Assembly (NCBI GenBank): GCA_964565865.1
Contig: CAZMGM010000022.1
Location: forward strand, 1 to 35,437
Length of the DNA stretch: 35,437 nucleotides
Direction of reading: 5' to 3'
Origin: CBDAPI01 sp964565865
GTDB lineage: Bacteria; Acidobacteriota; UBA6911; RPQK01; CBDAPI01
The translations under genes were made by a program, and so were the position numbers. How positions within the stretch are numbered: the stretch's first letter is position 1; every line of letters begins with the position of its first letter. Under the pieces are notes generated by a model, which was given only the letters and a program-made list of their open reading frames with translations, was not told where the DNA came from and searched no databases. Below are positions 23,076 to 31,771 of the stretch, in pieces.

Positions 23076-24346
23076 CAGCGAAATACCCTGCCTACTTCCT
23101 GTAAAGCCGCGGACAACTCGTCGATCTCTTCCCTCGTGTTGTAAAAGGCGATGGAAGCTCTGGCTGTCGCGGGAACCCGAAAACGATCCATAACAGGCTG
23201 GGCACAGTGATGACCCGTGCGGATGGCTATTCCTCTTTGGTCCAGGATAGTCCCAATGTCGTGGGGGTGCACATTCTCCATTACAAAGGACAGTACTCCC
23301 ACCTTGGAGCTGGCCGTTCCGATGATCCTCAAGCCTTCAATTTCCGACAGTTTACCGGTTGCGTAGTCAAGCAGTGCGTCTTCGTAGGCCCCTAGGGCCG
23401 AAAGTCCCAGCTGATTCAAGTAGTCTACCGCCGAGCCAAGACCGATGGCTCCCGCTATGTTTGGGGTTCCTGCCTCCAGCCGAAAGGGCAAATGATTGTA
23501 GGTACTCTTTTCAAAGGTGACCGACAGAATCATTTCTCCCCCACCCTGATAGGGCGACAGCTTGTCCAGAACCTTGAAGCGACCATAGAGAATCCCGATC
23601 CCGGTTGGGCCAAAGACCTTGTGGCCCGAAAAACAGTAGAAATCGCAGCCTATATCCTGGACATCAACCGGCAAATGCGGAGCACCCTGGGCACCATCGA
23701 TGCAAACGATGACACCCCTCGCCCGCGCCATCTCGACGATCTGCTTTACGGGGTTCACGGTTCCCAACGCGTTGGAAACGTGTGTCAGGGTTAGAATCCT
23801 GGGACGCCTCCTTAGGACCCTGTCCAATTCCCGTAAGTCAATCTCGCCTTCATCGGTAATCGGGATAACCGCCAGGCGGGCTGAGCGTTTCTGGCAAATC
23901 AGCTGCCAGGGCACGATGTTGGAATGATGCTCCATTCCGGAAACAGCGATCTCATCACCCGGCTCGAGCAAATCTCTGACATAACTGTGAGCCACCAGGT
24001 TCAGCGCCTCTGTCGTGCTGCGCACAAAGACGATTTCCTCGACTCTCTCAGCATTTACGAAAGCACGGATTTTTTCTCGAGCGCCTTCGTAAAGATCAGT
24101 GGCCTCCTGGCTGAGAGTATGGACGCCGCGATGAACGTTAGCGTTGCTGGTCTGGTAGTACTCTCCCAAGGCTCGAATCACCTGGCGAGGCTTCTGGGAG
24201 GACGCAGCGCTGTCCAGGTAGATCAGGGGTTTCCCCCTTACCTCCCGGCTCAGGATCGGAAAATCTGCCCGTACGTTTTCGACATCAAACTGGTTTTTAC
24301 CAGCCACGTTTTGACCGTCAAAGAACGAAGCCTCTAGGTGGGTCAT
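23075..24346 (-). CDS. sufS: Cysteine desulfurase SufS
   Basis: SufS is a PLP enzyme that removes sulfur from cysteine for Fe-S cluster assembly. The 423-residue product has the group II features: FDVENVRADFPIL near the start, GMEHHSNIVPW, the PLP lysine Lys243 in FSGHKVFGPTG, and the active cysteine Cys381 in RTGHHCAQP. The open frame runs another 73 codons upstream, but that part has no similarity to the family and lies inside sufD; ATG 24346 overlaps the sufD stop (ATGA) and gives the normal length. Fourth suf gene in the operon. Confidence 0.96.
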   Translation of the reverse strand: MTHLEASFFDGQNVAGKNQFDVENVRADFPILSREVRGKPLIYLDSAASSQKPRQVIRALGEYYQTSNANVHRGVHTLSQEATDLYEGAREKIRAFVNAERVEEIVFVRSTTEALNLVAHSYVRDLLEPGDEIAVSGMEHHSNIVPWQLICQKRSARLAVIPITDEGEIDLRELDRVLRRRPRILTLTHVSNALGTVNPVKQIVEMARARGVIVCIDGAQGAPHLPVDVQDIGCDFYCFSGHKVFGPTGIGILYGRFKVLDKLSPYQGGGEMILSVTFEKSTYNHLPFRLEAGTPNIAGAIGLGSAVDYLNQLGLSALGAYEDALLDYATGKLSEIEGLRIIGTASSKVGVLSFVMENVHPHDIGTILDQRGIAIRTGHHCAQPVMDRFRVPATARASIAFYNTREEIDELSAALQEVGRVFR

Positions 24347-25683
24347 CCTTCGTATATTCCTCGGACCAGTTCGCCCCCGGGAAGCCAGCCCGTAAGGTAT
24401 TCCACCAACTGATCGCGGAGTGAATCGACTTTGACCCGGGCGATCACTTCTCCGGCAAATCCATAGATAAGGATGCCGCGCGCTGCTGCCTCCGGAATCC
24501 CTCTCGAGCGAAGATAGAAGAGGGCCTCCGAATCGAGCTGTCCGATGGTCGCACCATGCGTGCACTTGACGTCATCGGCATAGATCTCTAGCTGGGGTTT
24601 CGTGTTGACGAGAGAATCATCGGACAACAGCAGATTATTGTTGGTTTGTTTCGAATCTGTCTTCTGGGCATCTTCGTGAACGATGATTCGGCCACGAAAA
24701 ATCCCTCGAGCTCGTTCATCCAGGACACCCTTGAACAACTCCCGGCTGTCGCAATTCGGTTTTGCGTGTTCCAGTGTGGTGTAGTTGTCGAGGTGTTGAC
24801 GCTGTTTGAGCAGATACAGTCCGTCAATACCAGCCAGGCCCCCTTCTCCATCCAGCACACAACGAAAGTCGTTGCGGGTCAGCAGGTTGCCCAGGTCAAT
24901 CGACAGCGTCCTGTAATGGCTGTCGCGGGACTGATAGACTTCATTGCAGCTTACGTGAAACCCGTTTCTGCTCTCGTTCTGAAGTCGATAGTGGCGAACC
25001 GTCGAATTTTCACCAACCACCACTTCGGTCACCGGGTTCGTGAAAGCGACATTATCCCCGGTTCCCAGGTAGCCTTCCACGAGTGTCAGCTCACTGTTGG
25101 CCCCCACCGTCACGAGGTTCCGCAAATGGGTTCGAACCGGCCGGCTCGAGTCGGTTGTTATGTGGAGAAGATGGAGGGCTAACTTTACCGCCGTACCCGG
25201 ATCGACATGCACCACGAACCCTTCTCTGCAAAGCGCTGAATTCAGAGCCACGAAAGGATTCTGATCTATCTGGGCATGTCGACCCAGATGGGCTTCAAGA
25301 ACTTCCGGTGAGTCACGGAGTTCCGCTTGCAGCGTCGTGACTCTCATGCCTGACACTTCAGGGAGGCTGCACAGGTCCGGACACAAAGTTCCGTTGACCA
25401 GCACGAGTCGGGGACACCCCAACTCAGAAAAGGACAACGAGCTGAAGTCTTCGGCGCTGAAAGGGAGGCTCTCCTCCCCAGAAGGGAGGAAATCGGTCCG
25501 GGATAATGGCCGAAAATCGGAGAATCTCCACTCTTCGTCTTTGCGACTTGGAAAGCCCTGCTGAAGGAAGGCCTCCATCCCGGCTATGCGATATTTCCGG
25601 AACCAGCCGGGTTCCTTCTTCCCATCGCGTCGGACCGACTCAAAGTCCCGTCTGTAGAAATCCGGTTCTCTGACCATTCCCAC
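24343..25683 (-). CDS. sufD: Fe-S cluster assembly protein SufD
   Basis: SufD pairs with SufB and SufC2 in the scaffold complex where clusters are built. The 446-residue product shows GFPSRKDEEWRFSDFRPL near the N-terminus, ALNSALCREGFVVHV in the middle, and a long beta-helix ending with DERARGIFRGRIIVHEDAQKTDSKQTNNNLLLSD, NTKPQLEIYADDVKCTHGATIGQLD and LFYLRSRGIPEAAARGILIYGFAGEV, with the His/Cys cluster region (KCTHGA) kept. The start is ATG 25683, or the in-frame ATG two codons later. It begins 12 bases after sufC. Confidence 0.96.
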   Translation of the reverse strand: MGMVREPDFYRRDFESVRRDGKKEPGWFRKYRIAGMEAFLQQGFPSRKDEEWRFSDFRPLSRTDFLPSGEESLPFSAEDFSSLSFSELGCPRLVLVNGTLCPDLCSLPEVSGMRVTTLQAELRDSPEVLEAHLGRHAQIDQNPFVALNSALCREGFVVHVDPGTAVKLALHLLHITTDSSRPVRTHLRNLVTVGANSELTLVEGYLGTGDNVAFTNPVTEVVVGENSTVRHYRLQNESRNGFHVSCNEVYQSRDSHYRTLSIDLGNLLTRNDFRCVLDGEGGLAGIDGLYLLKQRQHLDNYTTLEHAKPNCDSRELFKGVLDERARGIFRGRIIVHEDAQKTDSKQTNNNLLLSDDSLVNTKPQLEIYADDVKCTHGATIGQLDSEALFYLRSRGIPEAAARGILIYGFAGEVIARVKVDSLRDQLVEYLTGWLPGGELVRGIYEG

Positions 25684-25695
25684 TCATCAAACTCC

Positions 25696-26457
25696 TCAAC
25701 CCACGGCTTGCGTGGCGGTCTCTTCCAGCCAGGCGTAACCCTTTTCCTCCAGGGAAACTGCGAGCTCTTTACCCCCGCTTTTGACGATCCGTCCCTTGTA
25801 CAGAACGTGCACATAATCCGGGACGATGTAGTTCAGTATTCGCTGATAGTGTGTCACGATCACAAAAGCCTGCTTCTCTGAGCGAAGGGCGTTGACTCCA
25901 TCCGCCACGATCCTCAGGGCGTCGATGTCCAAACCGGAGTCGGTTTCATCCAGAATAGCGAGGCAGGGTTCCAGCACCGCCATCTGAAAAATCTCGTTGC
26001 GTTTCTTCTCCCCACCCGAAAACCCTTGGTTTACCGGCCGATTGAGCAACCCGTCGTCAATCTTCAGGAGCCTCATCTTGTCTCGTACCAGCTGGAGGAA
26101 ATCGGCGGCATCCACTTCCTCTTTGCCCCGGTGAGTACGGATCGAGTTGAGGGCTGCCTTGAGGAAATAGGTGTTGCTGACTCCAGGAATCTCAATTGGG
26201 TACTGGAAGGCCATGAAAACGCCTTCACAGGCCCTTTCCTCAGGACTCATGGCCAGAAGATCCCTGCCCTGGAACCGGATGTCTCCGCCGGTCACCTCAT
26301 AGGTGTCACGGCCCGCCAGCACCTGCGCGAGAGTGCTCTTACCCGAACCGTTGGGCCCCATAATGGAATGGATCTCGCCGGGCTTAACTTGCAGGTTGAT
26401 TCCTCGCAGAATCTCCTTGTCTTCAACGCTTACAAATAAGTCATTTATCTCTAACAT
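25696..26457 (-). CDS. sufC: Fe-S cluster assembly ATPase SufC
   Basis: SufC is the soluble ABC-type ATPase that drives shape changes in SufBC2D. The 253-residue product has Walker A GPNGSGKST (34-42), a Q-loop FMAFQYP, the ABC signature in FSGGEKKRNEI (the SufC form) and Walker B LAILDETDSGLD. Length is typical. It is followed 12 bases later by sufD, and preceded by a 100-base gap with a stem-loop after sufB. Confidence 0.97.
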   Translation of the reverse strand: MLEINDLFVSVEDKEILRGINLQVKPGEIHSIMGPNGSGKSTLAQVLAGRDTYEVTGGDIRFQGRDLLAMSPEERACEGVFMAFQYPIEIPGVSNTYFLKAALNSIRTHRGKEEVDAADFLQLVRDKMRLLKIDDGLLNRPVNQGFSGGEKKRNEIFQMAVLEPCLAILDETDSGLDIDALRIVADGVNALRSEKQAFVIVTHYQRILNYIVPDYVHVLYKGRIVKSGGKELAVSLEEKGYAWLEETATQAVG

Positions 26458-26472
26458 ATCTTCTCCTTGTCG

Positions 26473-26500
26473 CCCCGGAACCGCACGGAATACCCCGGGG
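26473..26500 (-). other. Stem-loop between sufB and sufC
   Basis: CCCCGG (26473-26478) pairs with CCGGGG (26495-26500) over a 16-base loop in the 100-base sufB-sufC gap. No U run follows, so it is more likely an mRNA-processing or stability element than a terminator. Confidence 0.3.
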
Positions 26501-26557
26501 CCAGAGGAGTGAAAGGACCACGACGACGATCAAGGATTCGAGCCATGAACTTCCCTG

Positions 26558-28006
26558 CTAACCGACACTGCCCTCCAGGCTTACACTCAGAAGTTTTCTT
26601 GCTTCAACCGCGAATTCCATCGGAAGTTCCTTGAATACTTCCTTGCAAAAACCGTTGACAATCATGGAGACCGCGTCCTCTGCCGAAAGCCCTCTCTGTT
26701 GGCAGTAGAAGATCTGGTCCTCACCGATTTTGGAAGTGGAAGCCTCGTGCTCCATCTGGGCGCTGCTGTTCTTCACCTCAATGTAGGGGAATGTGTGGGC
26801 ACCACATTTATCGCCGATCAACATCGAGTCGCACTGGGTGTAGTTACGGGCTCTGGCGGCACTTTGGTTAATCTTGACCAGACCTCGATAAGTGTTCTGG
26901 CCATGTCCCGCTGACACACCCTTGGAAACGATGTTGCTTCGTGTGTTCTTGCCAATGTGAATCATTTTTGTACCTGTATCGGCCTGCTGTCGCTTCTTGG
27001 TCAGTGCAACCGAATAGAACTCTCCCACCGAGTTGTCTCCCTGAAGTATGCAGCTCGGATACTTCCAGGTGATTGCCGAGCCGGTCTCCACCTGTGTCCA
27101 GGAGATTTTGGAGTTGCGCCCCTGGCATTTACCCCTCTTAGTCACGAAGTTGTAGATTCCTCCACGGCCTTCATCATCCCCCGGATACCAGTTCTGAATT
27201 GTCGAGTACTTGATACTGGCATCGTCGTGGGCTACCAACTCGACCACCGCTGCGTGAAGCTGGTTTTCGTCTCTCATTGGAGCAGTACAGCCTTCCAAAT
27301 AGCTCACGTAACTGTTTGGTTCGGCGATGATCAACGTTCGTTCGAACTGGCCCGTTTTAGCCGCGTTGATTCTAAAATAAGTAGAGAGTTCCATGGGACA
27401 GCGTACTCCCCGCGGCACATAGCAAAACGAGCCGTCGGAGAACACGGCCGCGTTGAGAGCCGCGAAGAAATTGTCCGTATACGGAACTACCGAGCCCAAA
27501 TACTTCTCAATCAGCTCCGAATGGTCCTGCACGGCTTCACTAAAAGAACAGAAGATGATCCCCAGCTCGCCGAGCTTCTCCTTAAACGTCGTAGCCACTG
27601 AAACACTATCAAACACCGCGTCGACGGCAACACCGGCCAGCATCTCCTGCTCCTGGAGAGGAATTCCCAGCTTGTTATACGTTTCAAGTAGTTCCGGATC
27701 GACCTCGTCCAGGCTCGTGGGCCCGTCTTCCTGGCTCTTGGGCGCCGAATAATAGACCATGTCCTGGTAGTCGATGGCCGGATAGTCGACAAAAGCCCAG
27801 CGGGGTTCTTCCATCTTGAGCCAGTGCTGATAGGCTCTCAAGCGCCAGTCCAGCAGAAACTCGGGTTCCTTTTTCTTGCTGGAGATGAGGCGAATCACGT
27901 CCTCATTCAGGCCCGGCGGGACGGTATCTACTTCCACGTCCGTAAAGAAACCGTACTTATATTCCTGATTCGCGAGCTCCTGGAGCTCACGGGTTTCCGT
28001 TGACAT
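26558..28006 (-). CDS. sufB: Fe-S cluster assembly protein SufB
   Basis: SufB is the main scaffold subunit of SufBC2D, on which the cluster forms. The 482-residue product has the family N-terminus (QEYKYGFFTDVEVDTVPPGLNEDVIRLISSKK), YYSAPK, GVAVDAVFDSVS, PRGVRCPMELSTYFRIN, EGCTAPMRDENQLHAAVVELVAHDDASIKYSTIQNWYPGD, and the C-terminal CDSMLIGDKCGAHTFPYIEVKN that holds the conserved Cys and the active pocket, then GLSAEDAVSMIVNGFCKEV. First structural gene after the Rrf2 regulator, 17 bases downstream. Confidence 0.98.
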   Translation of the reverse strand: MSTETRELQELANQEYKYGFFTDVEVDTVPPGLNEDVIRLISSKKKEPEFLLDWRLRAYQHWLKMEEPRWAFVDYPAIDYQDMVYYSAPKSQEDGPTSLDEVDPELLETYNKLGIPLQEQEMLAGVAVDAVFDSVSVATTFKEKLGELGIIFCSFSEAVQDHSELIEKYLGSVVPYTDNFFAALNAAVFSDGSFCYVPRGVRCPMELSTYFRINAAKTGQFERTLIIAEPNSYVSYLEGCTAPMRDENQLHAAVVELVAHDDASIKYSTIQNWYPGDDEGRGGIYNFVTKRGKCQGRNSKISWTQVETGSAITWKYPSCILQGDNSVGEFYSVALTKKRQQADTGTKMIHIGKNTRSNIVSKGVSAGHGQNTYRGLVKINQSAARARNYTQCDSMLIGDKCGAHTFPYIEVKNSSAQMEHEASTSKIGEDQIFYCQQRGLSAEDAVSMIVNGFCKEVFKELPMEFAVEARKLLSVSLEGSVG

Positions 28007-28023
28007 ACCCTCTCCTCTTATGA

Positions 28024-28485
28024 TTACACCTGGCCCAGTTCGGTTTCCTGGAGCTGCAACGGGATGAGCTGACGATCAGGGAGCGGTCGCGTCATCTCCA
28101 CCAGGGAAACCTTGGACAGAGCCTCGTGTACAACCGTATTGATCACCGCCCAATTACTTCGAACCCCGCAGTTCGCTTCCTGACAACAGTCCCCCGGATG
28201 CTCGATGCACTCCGTAATGGAAAGTGGCCCTTCCAGAGCCGTCACGACATCGGCCACTGAAACCCGGTCGGGCCGTCGAGTCAGCGAATACCCCCCCTTG
28301 GGACCACGCTGGGAACAAAGCAACCCCTCTCGAGCCAGCAGCTTTAATATCTTGCTGACCATGGGAAAAGGAACGCCGCTCTGTCCGGAGAGTTTGCGGG
28401 CACTGACTCTCTCAGAAGCCGGAGCCATTGCTAACAGGGTCAGCAGGAACACTCCGTAATCGGATTCCTTACTTACTCTAAACAT
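28024..28485 (-). CDS. Rrf2-family transcriptional regulator (IscR/SufR-like) of the suf operon
   Basis: The 153-residue product is an Rrf2 winged-helix regulator: MFRVSKESDYGVFLL, ARKLSGQSGVPFPMVSKILKLL (helix-turn-helix), GPKGGYSLTR (wing), then four cysteines, Cys93, Cys100, Cys101 and Cys106, in the loop where IscR binds [2Fe-2S] (IscR uses Cys92, 98, 104 and His107). It likely senses cluster status and controls sufB and the rest. The IscR-like box at 28498-28510 sits in its own leader. ATG 28485 has AAGGA very close (one base spacing). The protein is slightly longer at the C-terminus than short Rrf2 proteins. Confidence 0.92.
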   Translation of the reverse strand: MFRVSKESDYGVFLLTLLAMAPASERVSARKLSGQSGVPFPMVSKILKLLAREGLLCSQRGPKGGYSLTRRPDRVSVADVVTALEGPLSITECIEHPGDCCQEANCGVRSNWAVINTVVHEALSKVSLVEMTRPLPDRQLIPLQLQETELGQV

Positions 28486-28497
28486 ATCCTTTATAGT

Positions 28498-28510
28498 ACT
28501 AAATTAGTCC
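28498..28510. promoter_or_regulatory. Rrf2/IscR-like operator in the suf leader
   Basis: ACTAAATTAGT (28498-28508) is a perfect palindrome; with flanks the minus strand reads GGACTAATTTAGT, matching the core GACTRWWWYAGT of the E. coli IscR type 1 box. It lies just below the predicted start site and 13 bases above the regulator's ATG, a good place for repression. Confidence 0.7.
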
Positions 28511-28524
28511 AGTTTAAGTGCGCA

Positions 28525-28553
28525 ATCTTACGCTGAAGCAATCCCTTTGTCAA
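28525..28553 (-). promoter_or_regulatory. Promoter of the rrf2-suf operon
   Basis: Minus strand: perfect -35 TTGACA (28548-28553), 17-base spacer, -10 TAAGAT (28525-28530). The start is near 28518, so the operator at 28498-28510 falls within the first 20 transcribed bases. Confidence 0.75.
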
Positions 28554-28578
28554 AGAAACAGGACACCTGCCAACCCTG

Positions 28579-29580
28579 TTAAGAACCGTCGGTGGACTGG
28601 GCCGCTTCAGCGAAATAACCGCTCCTGGTCTTGATCGTGACTCCCAGCCGCCGGCTTCTGACCTCCAGCCTGCGCCAGGTTCCATCCTTCCTTTGATTGG
28701 ACGGAATGTAGGAAAGGTAGTACTGGTTCTTCAGTTCCTCGGCAACGGTTTCATAAACCTCTGTCAGACTGGCAAAAGCCTGGGCCTCCAGGACCCTGCC
28801 TCCGGTCAGATTGGCTAGCCGCCGGAGGCCCTTGCGCGCCTCCAGGATGTAGGAGTCGGTCAACACATTAGGGACCAGTTGGCCGCGAGCCCGAATCTCC
28901 TGGCGTGTCTGTATCGCCATCGCCCAGTACTCGTCCAGTTTGGATGCGGTGTAAACGATCGCGTCCGAACGCGAGGCCAGTTCAGTCGCATCCTCGAGTC
29001 TGACCATGCTGCGAGTATCGACTCCATCGGTAAGCATCATCACGGCTGTCTTACCCTCGACATTCCTGAGGAGATCGTCAAAGGTCACGTATAGGGCGTC
29101 ATTCATGACTGTGGGGCCCTTGGCGTAGATGGTCTCGAGAGCATAACGCACTTTGGCCAGGCTGCTGGTCCAGTCGAGAATCAGTCGAGGGGCGTCGTTG
29201 AAAGTAATAATGGCAATGCGGTCCTCCTCACTGAGACTTTCTGCAAAACGCAAAGCGGCCCGACGAATGGCCAACTGTGAGAAGCGCGTGCTACCACTTG
29301 CGTCAATAAGTAATGCGACGCTTATGGGCACTGCCTCTTGGGTAAAGTTGACGATTTCCTGTTCGATTCCGTCTTCCAGAACCCTAAAATCATTTCGAGT
29401 CAGTCCCTTGAAAAACCCGCCGCTTAGAGCCCGGGCGGTAACCGATAGGAATACCTGGTCAACAGCGACTCCGATTTTGAATTCCGGTTGGTTTCCTGTA
29501 GGTTCCTGGGCCAGGCCTTCCCCGCCTGCCGAGCCGACAATTCCAACAAGAATCAATAGGCGCCAGAAAGAATGCACCAC
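28579..29580 (-). CDS. Secreted VWA-domain protein (VWFA-related Acidobacterial family)
   Basis: The 333-residue product starts at one of two adjacent GTG codons and has a signal peptide (VHSFWRLLILVGIVGSAGGEGLAQ). It then shows VDQVFLSVTARALSGGFFKGLTRNDFRVLEDGIEQEIVNF, the N-terminal signature of the VWFA-related Acidobacterial family, and a VWA domain with MIDAS motif DASGS (93-97), Thr near 152 and LTDGVDTRS near 181. The C-terminus has LKNQYYLSYIPSNQRKDGTWRRLEVRSRR, also typical of the family. Metal-dependent protein binding outside the membrane is inferred. It has the same layout as the 490-residue protein at 19231 but a shorter tail. A TATAAT box sits right before its GTG. Confidence 0.88.
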   Translation of the reverse strand: MVHSFWRLLILVGIVGSAGGEGLAQEPTGNQPEFKIGVAVDQVFLSVTARALSGGFFKGLTRNDFRVLEDGIEQEIVNFTQEAVPISVALLIDASGSTRFSQLAIRRAALRFAESLSEEDRIAIITFNDAPRLILDWTSSLAKVRYALETIYAKGPTVMNDALYVTFDDLLRNVEGKTAVMMLTDGVDTRSMVRLEDATELASRSDAIVYTASKLDEYWAMAIQTRQEIRARGQLVPNVLTDSYILEARKGLRRLANLTGGRVLEAQAFASLTEVYETVAEELKNQYYLSYIPSNQRKDGTWRRLEVRSRRLGVTIKTRSGYFAEAAQSTDGS

Positions 29581-29587
29581 TAAGTGT

Positions 29588-29593
29588 ATTATA
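29588..29593 (-). promoter_or_regulatory. Extended -10 promoter for the VWA gene, leaderless
   Basis: Minus strand TGGTATAAT: a perfect -10 (29588-29593) with the TGn extension, and no good -35. Counting seven bases puts transcription start at 29581 or 29580, the first base of the GTG start codon, so the mRNA may be leaderless. Confidence 0.55.
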
Positions 29594-29746
29594 CCAATGG
29601 TTTGCCTTTAGCATCCCTCGGGGGAGGCCCCAGCGGCTGCTCGGTCTGAGGAGACAAGAGCGGCACACCGATTCATTCTGCGGCCCCGTTGCATTCTCGC
29701 GTCTGGTATCTTGAATAGCGGCCCGAATTTAGCCCGGAGGGACCAG

Positions 29747-30211
29747 GTGAAACTTACTCATGTCGACAAGGATGGTCGTGCTCGGATGGTCGACATCAGT
29801 CACAAGCCGGCACAGCGCCGGAGTGCAAGCGCTGAGGGCCGCCTCATTGTCAGCCCGGATACCGTCGGACTGATTCGAGACTCAGCCCTCCCCAAAGGAG
29901 GACCGGTGGAAGCCGCCCGATTGGCGGGGATCCAGGCGGCCAAACGAACCAGTCGGCTGATTCCACTCTGTCACGAACTGAATCTCGATCATGTGGACGT
30001 GGAGATTGAGCTTGAGGAGTCCGCTTTCCAAATCCGCGCCGCCGTAGTCTGCCGACGAGCTACAGGGGTTGAAATGGAGGCCCTCACAGCTGTCTCGGTA
30101 GCCGCTCTTACCCTCTACGACATGTGCAAGGCCGTTGATTCGAACATGCGAATCGAGTGCATTCGTGTGACGGCCAAAGAAAAGGAAGACCTCTCCGCTC
30201 CTGAGAACTGA
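29747..30211 (+). CDS. moaC: Cyclic pyranopterin monophosphate synthase MoaC
   Basis: MoaC turns the MoaA product into cyclic pyranopterin monophosphate, an early step in molybdenum cofactor synthesis. The 154-residue product has MVDISHKPAQRRSASAEG, KGGPVEAARLAGIQAAKRT, SRLIPLCHELNLDHVDV, TGVEMEALTAVSVAALTLYDMCKAVD, all conserved in MoaC. I start at GTG 29747, which has GGAGGG about six bases upstream; a TTG at 29711 would add 12 residues with no family match. Convergent with moeA; moaA is not in the window. Confidence 0.95.
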   Translation: MKLTHVDKDGRARMVDISHKPAQRRSASAEGRLIVSPDTVGLIRDSALPKGGPVEAARLAGIQAAKRTSRLIPLCHELNLDHVDVEIELEESAFQIRAAVVCRRATGVEMEALTAVSVAALTLYDMCKAVDSNMRIECIRVTAKEKEDLSAPEN

Positions 30212-30265
30212 TTACGAGGTCCGCCCGCTCCAATCGTTGCCTTTTCCCCGAAGAACAGGGATCAA

Positions 30266-31531
30266 TCATTGCTGCAATGTTGCGGGATTCCCTGAGTGGC
30301 CTGATTGGATGGGAGCGTAGCCTCTGTCCAGGAGCATCGCTTCCACTACGGAGCCCGCTGGAAGATAGTCCTGGTCGGCAGGTATGCATATCAGTGCATC
30401 GGCCTGGGAGAAACCGACCATGTCAGCTGACCCTTTCGTCAAGATGGGACGAGCCGTGATCTCGGATCCAATCAGCCGGGTCCGTGCTGGCATAAAAAAG
30501 AGTCGACCGGGCTTGTGCTTGACCGCCTCCTCGAGGCGGGCACTGATTTTCACGAACGAGTTCAGCCGGGCCCCGGACCATTGCTGAACAGCCGGTTTCA
30601 CGAAGAGCATGAAGGTCACAAACGCAGATACCGGGTTGCCGGGAAGACCGAAAACCATTTTCTCCCCCACGACACCTACCATGACTGGCTTACCGGGTCG
30701 GATCGCAGCTTTGTGAAAAAGGATCTCTATTCCTTCCTCAGCCAGCACCCTGTGAACATAATCGTACTCACCCATGGAGACGCCACCCGAAAAAAGGACC
30801 AGGTCCATTCGCAGCGCCAGCCGGACGGCCTCGCGAACCCTTTCCGGATCATCCAGGACAATGGGCTCGATGGCGCCTTGAAGGCCGAGCTCCTGACACT
30901 GTGCCCAAAGCATATGGGCGTTCGAATTCCTGATCTGGCCGAAAGCCGGGATCCTATCCATATCGACCAGCTCGTCCCCGGTCGAAATGATAGCCACTCT
31001 AGGTGGTTCGTAGATTTGCACCTCGGCCAACCCAAAACAGGCCAGAATTGCAATTTCCCGGGGGCCGATCCGACGCCCTTCCTCCAGCACCAGCTGGCCC
31101 TTTCCCACTTCGCTCCCCGCCGGCGCTACATGCTGCCCTGGAACTACCGTCTCCAGGATCTCAACCCCGCCCTCCACGGGGCGGGTTTTTTCCACCATTT
31201 GAACGGCATCGGCGGTCGCCGGCACTGGGGCACCAGTCATGATCTGAACGGTCTCATTTCTTGAAATCTGGAGTTTTCCCTTGGATCCAGCCGCTATTTG
31301 TCCAATCACATCCAGAATTGCGGGCACCGTTCGAACATCTCTGCTCCTCAGAGCGTATCCATCCATGAAGGATTTTTTGAACGGAGGCAGGGCCTGATCC
31401 GCTCTAACTGGAGTGGCCAGGACCCGGCCCAGAGATTCATGTAACGGTACGGTCCAAACCTGGGCTTTGGGAACCCGGGTCAGGACCTGGGAAAGGGCGC
31501 GTTGATATGGAATCAGACTCATGTTGGTCAC
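30266..31531 (-). CDS. moeA: Molybdopterin molybdenumtransferase MoeA
   Basis: MoeA inserts molybdate into adenylated molybdopterin in the last step of cofactor synthesis. The 421-residue product shows PFKKSFMDGYALRS (51-64), QIMTGAPVP (97-104), IISTGDELV (181-189), LFSGGVSMGEYDYV (246-259, the MoCF-like domain) and FGLPGNPVSAF (294-304). Length is normal. It is convergent with moaC and separated from the divergent efflux adaptor by 240 bases. ATG 31531 is the outer of two possible starts; MSLIPYQ three codons on fits the family equally well. Confidence 0.95.
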   Translation of the reverse strand: MTNMSLIPYQRALSQVLTRVPKAQVWTVPLHESLGRVLATPVRADQALPPFKKSFMDGYALRSRDVRTVPAILDVIGQIAAGSKGKLQISRNETVQIMTGAPVPATADAVQMVEKTRPVEGGVEILETVVPGQHVAPAGSEVGKGQLVLEEGRRIGPREIAILACFGLAEVQIYEPPRVAIISTGDELVDMDRIPAFGQIRNSNAHMLWAQCQELGLQGAIEPIVLDDPERVREAVRLALRMDLVLFSGGVSMGEYDYVHRVLAEEGIEILFHKAAIRPGKPVMVGVVGEKMVFGLPGNPVSAFVTFMLFVKPAVQQWSGARLNSFVKISARLEEAVKHKPGRLFFMPARTRLIGSEITARPILTKGSADMVGFSQADALICIPADQDYLPAGSVVEAMLLDRGYAPIQSGHSGNPATLQQ

Positions 31532-31771
31532 CGACTAATCAAGCTTTTGTTCTCCCGATCTTGAAACGGATGTATTCTTAGAGAGCGTTTCTCCTGTGAG
31601 CGTAGTAGAAAGGTCGCTGCGAAACAATCTGTTCGTAATTAGAAAACTGGAAGTTCGGAGGCTTGGTAATCCAGTGAGAAGCGGTCGCATGCGAAACAAA
31701 AAGGACTGCACCACTGCTCCTGGCAAAATCCTCCCTCCCGGCATTGCTGTCTTTCTAGAGGAGGGTCGGGC

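Noticed and set aside
24347..24565. 73-residue N-terminal extension of SufS
   Set aside because: It lies within sufD, has no family similarity, and ATG 24346 overlaps the sufD stop in the way the other suf joints do.
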